The notes beneath the pieces were generated by a model. It was not told the DNA's origin and ran no database searches. It worked only from the letters and a program-made list of their open reading frames with translations. From NCBI GenBank assembly GCA_946413815.1, contig CAMKMD010000001.1, forward strand, positions 1-64,000: a stretch of DNA of 64,000 nucleotides, in the 5' to 3' direction. Positions 58,326 to 64,000 of this stretch are shown here, in pieces (positions within the stretch are counted from its first letter, which is position 1; each line of letters opens with the position of its first letter). The DNA comes from an uncultured Ruminococcus sp. (lineage in GTDB: Bacteria; Bacillota; Clostridia; Oscillospirales; Ruminococcaceae). Made by a program: the position numbers and the translations under genes.

Positions 58326-60413
58326 TTGGAAAGATACAAAGATAAGTCGCTCCCGGCTCTTGACCGTGCGATCGACCTTACCGACCGCCTCTCCCTTGAG
58401 GAGAAGGCTTCTCAGCTCAGATATGACTCCCCCGCTGTTGAGGGACTCGACATTCCCGCATATAACTGGTGGAGTGAGGGCCTTCACGGAGTCGCAAGAG
58501 CAGGTACAGCCACAATGTTCCCGCAGGCTATCGGTCTGGCAGCAATGTTCGACGAAGAGGCCATGTTTAAAATAGGTGATATAATCTCTGATGAAGCCCG
58601 TGCAAAGTACAACGAGTACTCAAAGCACGAGGACAGGGATATATATAAGGGACTGACCCTCTGGTCACCCAATATCAATATCTTCCGCGATCCCCGCTGG
58701 GGCAGAGGTCAGGAGACCTACGGTGAAGACCCGTTCCTGACAGCAAGACTCGGCGTTTCCTTCGTTAAGGGAATGCAGGGAGACAAGGAAGTACTCAAGA
58801 CTGCTGCCTGTGCAAAGCACTTTGCAGTACACAGCGGACCTGAGGCAATAAGGCACGAATTCGATGCTGTTGCCGGGCCGAAGGATATGGAAGAGACTTA
58901 CCTCCCCGCTTTCGAGGCTCTTGTAAAAGAGGCAAAGGTAGAAAGCGTCATGGGTGCCTACAACAGAGTAAACGGTGAACCATCATGTGCAAATACCTTC
59001 CTGATGAACAAGCTGAAGGAATGGGGATTTGACGGACACTTCGTTTCCGACTGCTGGGCGATCCGTGATTTCCATACAAGTCACCATGTAACCAAGACCG
59101 CACCTGAATCAGCTGCCATGGCTCTCAAGGCCGGCTGCGATCTCAACTGCGGCAATACATACATCCATCTGCTCATCGCTTACAACGAAGGGCTCATCTC
59201 AGAGGAAGACATCAGGAAAGCCTGCATAAAGCTTATGCGCACAAAGGTACGCCTTGGAATGTTCGACGGCGGCACCGAGTATGACGATCTTGATTATTCC
59301 ATCGTATCCTGCAGGGAGCACGTGGAGTACGCCCTGAAGTGTGCCGAGAGATCGATGGTAATGCTGAAAAACAACGGTATACTCCCCCTCGACAGGAACA
59401 AGATAAAGTCGATCGGAGTTATCGGTCCCAATGCCGACAGCCGTGCTGCTCTTGAGGGCAATTACAACGGCACAGCGGACAGGTACATCACCTTCCTCGA
59501 AGGCATTCAGGACGAATTTGAAGGAAAGGTCTATACCTCAGTAGGTAGCCATCTGTACAAGGACCGCTGTATGAATCTCGGTATGGCCGATGACAGGATC
59601 GCTGAGGCAGAGATAGTAGCTGAGCATTCAGACGTCGTTGTCCTCTGTGTAGGACTTGACGCAGGCATCGAGGGCGAAGAGGGAGATACCGGAAACGAGT
59701 TCTCCTCCGGAGATAAGAACGATCTCAGGCTCCCCGAGGCTCAGAGAAAGCTTGTCAAGGCTGTCATGGCAGTCGGAAAGCCCGTTATCATCGTTACTGC
59801 CGCCGGCAGCGCGATAAACGTTGAGGCAGACTGTGATGCACTTATCCATGCCTGGTATCCCGGTCAGGCCGGAGGAAAGGCTCTCGCCAATATCCTCTTC
59901 GGCAAGACCTCACCTTCCGGAAAGCTTCCCGTTACCTTCTACAAGGACGCTTCGCTCCTTCCGGAATTCACAGACTACAGCATGGTCAACCGTACATACC
60001 GGTATGTGAGATACGACGAGGATAATGTACTTTACCCCTTCGGCTTCGGTCTTACATATTCCGATATAAAATGCTCTGATCTGAAGTTCTCTGACGGAAT
60101 CGCTTCCGTAACCATAACCAACAACGGAAGCTGTTCGGCTGAGGATGTGGTTCAGTTCTACATCAAGAGCTACAGTGAGGACGCTGTCCCGAATCACAGT
60201 CTCTGTGGTTTCAGGAGAGTATCACTGGAAAAGGGCGAAAGCAGGACCGTGGAGGTAAGGATCCCGGACAGCGCTTTCACAACAGTTAATGCAGAGGGTG
60301 TAAGATCCGCACAGAGCGGAGAATTCACACTCTACGCAGGCACTTCCCAGCCGGATGCACTCAGCTGCAGGCTCAATGGCAGGGATTGCCTCAAGGTTAC
60401 TATAAACCGCTAA
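58326..60413 (+). CDS. GH3 beta-glucosidase/beta-xylosidase, intracellular
   Basis: It starts at TTG 58326 (GAAAGGAGAATCCAC upstream); 695 residues and no signal peptide, so cytoplasmic. The N-terminal GH3 barrel has AYNWWSEGLHGVARAG (a xylosidase-like start), FRDPRWGRGQETYGEDP, KHF (164-166) and the nucleophile Asp242 in VSDCWAIRD. The second alpha/beta domain follows (NADSRAALEGNYNG, EGEEGDTGNEFSSG) and then a fibronectin-like C-terminal domain. It hydrolyses terminal beta-linked glucose or xylose from imported oligosaccharides. The neighbours (binding protein and permeases) supply the substrate. Confidence 0.92.
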   Translation: MERYKDKSLPALDRAIDLTDRLSLEEKASQLRYDSPAVEGLDIPAYNWWSEGLHGVARAGTATMFPQAIGLAAMFDEEAMFKIGDIISDEARAKYNEYSKHEDRDIYKGLTLWSPNINIFRDPRWGRGQETYGEDPFLTARLGVSFVKGMQGDKEVLKTAACAKHFAVHSGPEAIRHEFDAVAGPKDMEETYLPAFEALVKEAKVESVMGAYNRVNGEPSCANTFLMNKLKEWGFDGHFVSDCWAIRDFHTSHHVTKTAPESAAMALKAGCDLNCGNTYIHLLIAYNEGLISEEDIRKACIKLMRTKVRLGMFDGGTEYDDLDYSIVSCREHVEYALKCAERSMVMLKNNGILPLDRNKIKSIGVIGPNADSRAALEGNYNGTADRYITFLEGIQDEFEGKVYTSVGSHLYKDRCMNLGMADDRIAEAEIVAEHSDVVVLCVGLDAGIEGEEGDTGNEFSSGDKNDLRLPEAQRKLVKAVMAVGKPVIIVTAAGSAINVEADCDALIHAWYPGQAGGKALANILFGKTSPSGKLPVTFYKDASLLPEFTDYSMVNRTYRYVRYDEDNVLYPFGFGLTYSDIKCSDLKFSDGIASVTITNNGSCSAEDVVQFYIKSYSEDAVPNHSLCGFRRVSLEKGESRTVEVRIPDSAFTTVNAEGVRSAQSGEFTLYAGTSQPDALSCRLNGRDCLKVTINR

Positions 60414-60467
60414 AAAGCAGCATTGCTGCTTAAATATGAACATATCATTTTATGGAGGTTATGTAAA

Positions 60468-61901
60468 ATGAAAAAGGTATTTTCAACCATCTGCGCACTC
60501 GCACTGCTCGCTTCAATGACAGCTTGCGGAAACACAACTCCCGGTACAGATGACAATGCATCTACACCCGATACTCCTGCCAGCCAGGCTGACGACAAGA
60601 GCTCCGAAGCTGACAAGCCCAAGGACGGCAAGAAGACAACTCTCAAGATCTACGCTTTCACAGAGGAAGTTCCCGGAATGCTCAAGAAGTATCTTGAGAT
60701 GAACCCTGACTTCGCTGCTCAGTATGATCTTGATGTAACAGTTGTTAACACAACAAACGGTGAGTACCAGCCCGCTCTTGACCAGGCTCTGTCTGCAGGC
60801 GGCAAGGACGCTCCCGATCTCTACTGCGCTGAGGCTGCTTTCGTTCTGAAGTATACTCAGGGTGTTGCTTCCTCTTATGCAGCTCCTTACAAGGATCTCG
60901 GCATCGATGATGTTGAGGGTAAGATCAAGGACGCTAAGCTCGCAAGCTACGCTGTTGACCTCGGTACTAACCCCAGCGGTGATGTTGTAGGTCTCGGCTA
61001 CCAGGCTACAGGCGGTGCATTCATCTATCGCCGCAGCATCGCTAAGGATGTTTGGGGCAGCGATGATCAGAAGACAGTTGAAGAGGCTATCGGCGCTGGT
61101 TCACAGAGCTGGGATAAGTTCTTCGATGCTGCTGAAGAGCTCAAGGGCAAGGGCTACGCTATCCTCTCCGGCGACGGCGACCTCTGGCACGCTGTTGAGA
61201 ACAGCTCAGACGCTGGCTGGGAAGTTGACGGCAAGCTCCACATCGACCAGAAGCGTGAGAACTTCCTCGATCTCGCTAAGAAGCTCAAGGATAACGGCTA
61301 CTTCAACGATACTCAGGACTGGACTGAGGCTTGGTACACAGATATGAAGGGCGAAGGCGAGAAGGGCGTTCTCGGATTCTTCGGACCCGGCTGGCTCATC
61401 AACTACACAATGGCTGGCAACTGCGGCGGTGAGAAGCCCGGCGAAGGCACATACGGTGACTGGGCTGTCTGCACACCTCCTGTAGGCTTCTTCTGGGGCG
61501 GTACATGGCTCATGTGCAACAAGGACAGCCAGAACAAGGAAGCTGTTGGTAAGATGATCGAGTGGATCACTCTCGATACTTCTGACACAGGTCTCCAGTA
61601 TCTCTGGGCTAACGGTACATATGATCCTGCTAACCCGACCAAGGACGTTGTTGCTTCTGAGGTTGTAATGTCCAAGTCTGACGGAAAGGTTGCTTTCCTC
61701 GGCGATCAGAACATGTTCGATGTATTCACAGAGTGCAACAAGTTTGCAAACGGTAAGAACCTCACTCCTGATGATGAGAAGATCAACTCCAAGTGGCGTG
61801 ATCAGGTTCGTCAGTACACAGCTGGCAACAAGTCAAGAGACGCTGCTATCGCTGACTTCAAGAGCGACGTTACTGATGAGCTCGGTATCGAAGCTGAATA
61901 A
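60468..61901 (+). CDS. Sugar ABC transporter substrate-binding lipoprotein
   Basis: The start is the ATG at 60468 (GGAGGTTATGTAAA upstream); 477 residues. The lipoprotein signal (VFSTICALALLASMTAC, Cys20) is followed by a Thr/Asp/Ser-rich tether and a two-lobed family 1 binding protein (LKIYAFTEEVPGMLKKYLE, KDAPDLYCAEAAF, GVLGFFGPGWLIN, WGGTWLMCNKDS). It captures oligosaccharides at the membrane and delivers them to the two permeases downstream. Tryptophan-rich motifs suggest aromatic stacking on sugar rings. A strong hairpin after the gene probably raises its mRNA level over the permeases. Confidence 0.93.
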   Translation: MKKVFSTICALALLASMTACGNTTPGTDDNASTPDTPASQADDKSSEADKPKDGKKTTLKIYAFTEEVPGMLKKYLEMNPDFAAQYDLDVTVVNTTNGEYQPALDQALSAGGKDAPDLYCAEAAFVLKYTQGVASSYAAPYKDLGIDDVEGKIKDAKLASYAVDLGTNPSGDVVGLGYQATGGAFIYRRSIAKDVWGSDDQKTVEEAIGAGSQSWDKFFDAAEELKGKGYAILSGDGDLWHAVENSSDAGWEVDGKLHIDQKRENFLDLAKKLKDNGYFNDTQDWTEAWYTDMKGEGEKGVLGFFGPGWLINYTMAGNCGGEKPGEGTYGDWAVCTPPVGFFWGGTWLMCNKDSQNKEAVGKMIEWITLDTSDTGLQYLWANGTYDPANPTKDVVASEVVMSKSDGKVAFLGDQNMFDVFTECNKFANGKNLTPDDEKINSKWRDQVRQYTAGNKSRDAAIADFKSDVTDELGIEAE

Positions 61902-61950
61902 TCGACATCACAGATATCACACTTCATAATATTTAAGCAGTTTCTGCCGG

Positions 61951-61977
61951 GAGGGATACCTCTTTGAGGTATCCCTC
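61951..61977 (+). terminator. Attenuating hairpin between binding protein and permeases
   Basis: GAGGGATACCTC/GAGGTATCCCTC 12-bp stem with loop TTT and no T run after it. Such stems usually stabilise the upstream binding-protein mRNA. Confidence 0.65.
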
Positions 61978-62011
61978 CTCAGCGGAAGCGCTCAAAAAGG
62001 AGGTTCCCGCC

Positions 62012-62983
62012 TTGGCAAAACCGCTCAAGGGTATAAGCTACGCTAAGTACGGTTATCTGTTCAGTATCCCGTTCATAGTTATTTTCCTTATTTTCTGGCT
62101 TTATCCTACTGTATACACCTGTGTCCTCGGATTTACCGACTGTAAGGGTTTCGGTAATACATCCTGGCACATTCTCGAGAATCCTCTCGATAACTTCAGA
62201 GATGTTTTAAAGAACAATTCATTTAAGGTATCACTCAAGAATACCATCATTATCTGGATAATGAACTTCATTCCCCAGATTGCCATCGCTCTTCTCCTTA
62301 CTGCATGGTTCACTTCTCATGCAACCGATATCAAGGGCAAGGGCTTCTTCAAGGTAGTATTCTATATGCCGAATATTATCACAGCTGCTACAGTTGCCGT
62401 TCTCTTCAGAACTCTGTTCAGCTACCCCATCGGACCTATCAATGACCTTCTGATGTCAACAGGAATCAGAGAGGCTGCTTACAACTTCACAGTTGATAAG
62501 AAGGCTGCAAAGCTCATTGTTGCATTCATCCAGTTCTGGACATGGTACGGAAATACAATGATCGTACTTATCTCCGGTGTTCTCGGTATCAGCCCTGACA
62601 TCTTCGAGGCTGCTGAGATCGACGGCGCTAACAGTGTTCAGACATTCTTCAAGATCACAATACCCAACCTCAAGACTGTTCTCCTCTATACTCTGGTAAC
62701 AAGTCTTGTCGGCGGTCTTAATATGTACGATATCCCCAAGCTCTATCAGGACGGCGGTCCGGATAAGGCTACACTTACGACCAGCGTATTCATTCAGCAG
62801 CAGGCATTCTCCGGAAGCTATATCTACAACAAGGCGGCTGCGGCAAGTATGATCATGTTCCTTATCATATCTGTCTGCTCGGCTGTACTGTTCTGGATCA
62901 TGCGTGACAAGGACGAGGCTAAGATCGAAAAAGAGAAGAAACTCGCCAGGAAAGCTGCACGCAAGGCAGAAAGGAGCTTCTGA
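62012..62983 (+). CDS. Sugar ABC permease, MalF type
   Basis: Start at TTG 62012 with GGAGG seven bases upstream; in-frame codons before it lie in the preceding hairpin region. The 323-residue membrane protein has six hydrophobic segments and the EAA-loop pattern EAAEIDGANSVQTFFKITIPNL, which contacts the ATPase. It forms the import pore with the next gene. No ABC ATPase is in the operon, so a shared MsmK-type ATPase elsewhere is expected. Confidence 0.93.
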   Translation: MAKPLKGISYAKYGYLFSIPFIVIFLIFWLYPTVYTCVLGFTDCKGFGNTSWHILENPLDNFRDVLKNNSFKVSLKNTIIIWIMNFIPQIAIALLLTAWFTSHATDIKGKGFFKVVFYMPNIITAATVAVLFRTLFSYPIGPINDLLMSTGIREAAYNFTVDKKAAKLIVAFIQFWTWYGNTMIVLISGVLGISPDIFEAAEIDGANSVQTFFKITIPNLKTVLLYTLVTSLVGGLNMYDIPKLYQDGGPDKATLTTSVFIQQQAFSGSYIYNKAAAASMIMFLIISVCSAVLFWIMRDKDEAKIEKEKKLARKAARKAERSF

Positions 62984-63831
62984 TGTCTGTTACAAATAAG
63001 AAAAAGGATGTACCTTTTAAGGTATTCGCTTACACTTTCTGTATCTTCCTTACTATCCTTTCGCTCTTCCCCTTCGTTATCATGATAGTTAACTCAACGA
63101 GAAGTACGAACCAGATACAGTCACACGCTATTTCCCTTATCCCCTCTCATTACCTTGTAAACAACTTCAAGGTACTGACTTCCAAGACATTTGATCCTTT
63201 CAGAGGCTTCCTGAACTCGCTTATCATTTCAGTCGGTTCAACATTCTGTGCAGTTTACTTCTCAACAATGACTGCATTTGCACTTGTTGCTTATGACTGG
63301 AAGCTGAGAAAGCCGTTCTTCACCGTTATCATGTGCATCCTGATGATCCCTGCACAGGTTATTTCCATCGGTTTCTATCAGTTCATGTACAAGATCGGTA
63401 TGACAAACAATTTCCTCGCACTCATCCTTCCCTCTATCGCTGCTCCTGCTACGGTATTCTTCATGAGGCAGTACATGATTCCTTCTCTGCCGATGGAGAT
63501 CCTCCAGTCAGCACGTATAGACGGCGCAGGTGAATTCCGAATCTTCAATCAGATCGTTATCCCCATGATGATGCCGGCTATGGCTACACAGGCGATCTTC
63601 TCCTTTGTAACCAGCTGGAACCAGCTGTTCATGCCTTCAATCCTTCTCACCAGAAACCAGCTGTACACGCTGCCTATGATGGTTGCGCTCCTCAACGGTG
63701 ATACGTATAAGACGGAATTTGGTGCTGTTTACCTCGCACTGTTCCTGACAGTTGTCCCGCTGCTGGCGATCTACTTCCTGCTTTCGAAGTACATCATCGC
63801 AGGTGTTGCTCTCGGCGGCGTAAAGGGATAA
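62983..63831 (+). CDS. Sugar ABC permease, MalG type
   Basis: The ATG overlaps the preceding stop (TGATG), with GGAG upstream; 282 residues. Six hydrophobic segments, the EAA loop SARIDGAGEFRIFNQIVIPMM and a C-terminal GGVKG are seen. Partner of the MalF-type permease. The operon ends here at a strong terminator. Confidence 0.93.
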   Translation: MSVTNKKKDVPFKVFAYTFCIFLTILSLFPFVIMIVNSTRSTNQIQSHAISLIPSHYLVNNFKVLTSKTFDPFRGFLNSLIISVGSTFCAVYFSTMTAFALVAYDWKLRKPFFTVIMCILMIPAQVISIGFYQFMYKIGMTNNFLALILPSIAAPATVFFMRQYMIPSLPMEILQSARIDGAGEFRIFNQIVIPMMMPAMATQAIFSFVTSWNQLFMPSILLTRNQLYTLPMMVALLNGDTYKTEFGAVYLALFLTVVPLLAIYFLLSKYIIAGVALGGVKG

Positions 63832-63863
63832 TCAAAGAACACTTTCACCCCCTTAAATATAAA

Positions 63864-63900
63864 ACAAACTGCTGTCCGTGTGTTCAGCAGTTTGTTTTTT
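63864..63900 (+). terminator. Terminator of the sugar-uptake operon
   Basis: ACAAACTGCTG/CAGCAGTTTGT 11-bp stem followed by TTTTT. Confidence 0.85.
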
Positions 63901-63956
63901 GCCATGATATTTAAAGCCCCGTGGACGATGGTGGAGGTACTATATAATAGTTTTGA

Positions 63957-63995
63957 GCCATAGTATTTCTGATGTAAGGTCAGAAATATTATGGC
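63957..63995. repeat. Inverted repeat at the window edge
   Basis: GCCATAGTATTTCTGA and TCAGAAATATTATGGC form a 16-bp stem with one mismatch around a 7-base loop. The role is unclear since the sequence ends just after; it may be a terminator or the end of an element. Confidence 0.45.
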
Positions 63996-64000
63996 GTTTC

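Overview
The window looks like chromosome of a fibre-degrading Ruminococcus-like member of the Oscillospiraceae (Clostridia). The reasons are Clostridial sigma-A promoters (TTGACA, 17 bp, TATAAT), GGAGG ribosome sites with several TTG starts, secreted plant-wall enzymes carrying duplicated Ca-binding dockerin repeats (cellulosome parts), an LPXTG protein with its own sortase, and an archaeal-type aspartyl-tRNA synthetase. Genus is inferred from gene content, not from a marker gene.

Layout. 1-2154: 3' part of valS and a small membrane protein. 2184-6128 (minus): a PqqD-like/nucleotidyltransferase gene pair preceded by a 40-codon ORF and an AT-richer secreted beta-helix protein. 6129-6694: promoter and palindromic repeats. 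6695-18278 (minus): a tightly packed ten-gene operon joining cell-wall genes (SEDS protein, class B-like PBP with intact catalytic motifs, a PBP-like protein without them, LCP-like protein, two lipoproteins) to a membrane-anchored dockerin, a proline-rich membrane protein, a zinc-ribbon GTPase-like protein and an unrecognised protein. This is the strongest candidate for an undescribed system. 18661-21987 (plus): membrane-anchored protein with a toxin-RNase-like domain, uvrC and a HAD phosphatase. 22057-35890 (mostly minus): tandem CE3 esterase with dockerin, histidine-kinase remnant, tRNA-Leu(CAG), sortase plus subtilisin-like LPQTG protease, CE1 esterase with CBM and dockerin, M16C peptidase. 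35953-45617: two paralogous sensor/AraC regulators flanking dockerin-bearing PL11 and GH5 enzymes. 45863-49870: Ca-type P-ATPase, then four TM2-domain genes, three of them an exact tandem triplication, with a 20-codon leader ORF. 50200-55868 (minus): aspS2, gpmI, tpiA, a small membrane protein and pgk. 56272-63831: AraC regulator divergent from a sugar-uptake operon (mutarotase-like protein, GH3, binding lipoprotein, two permeases).

How it fits together. Dockerin enzymes (GH5, PL11, CE1, CE3) attack cellulose, pectin and acylated xylan outside the cell. The ABC transporter imports oligosaccharides, the signal-less GH3 hydrolyses them in the cytoplasm, and pgk/tpiA/gpmI are the glycolytic steps. 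The two hybrid regulators and the AraC regulator probably tune enzymes and uptake to sugars. The wall operon and the beta-helix/PqqD locus lie outside this logic and deserve experiments. No prophage, CRISPR array, insertion sequence or rRNA was seen.
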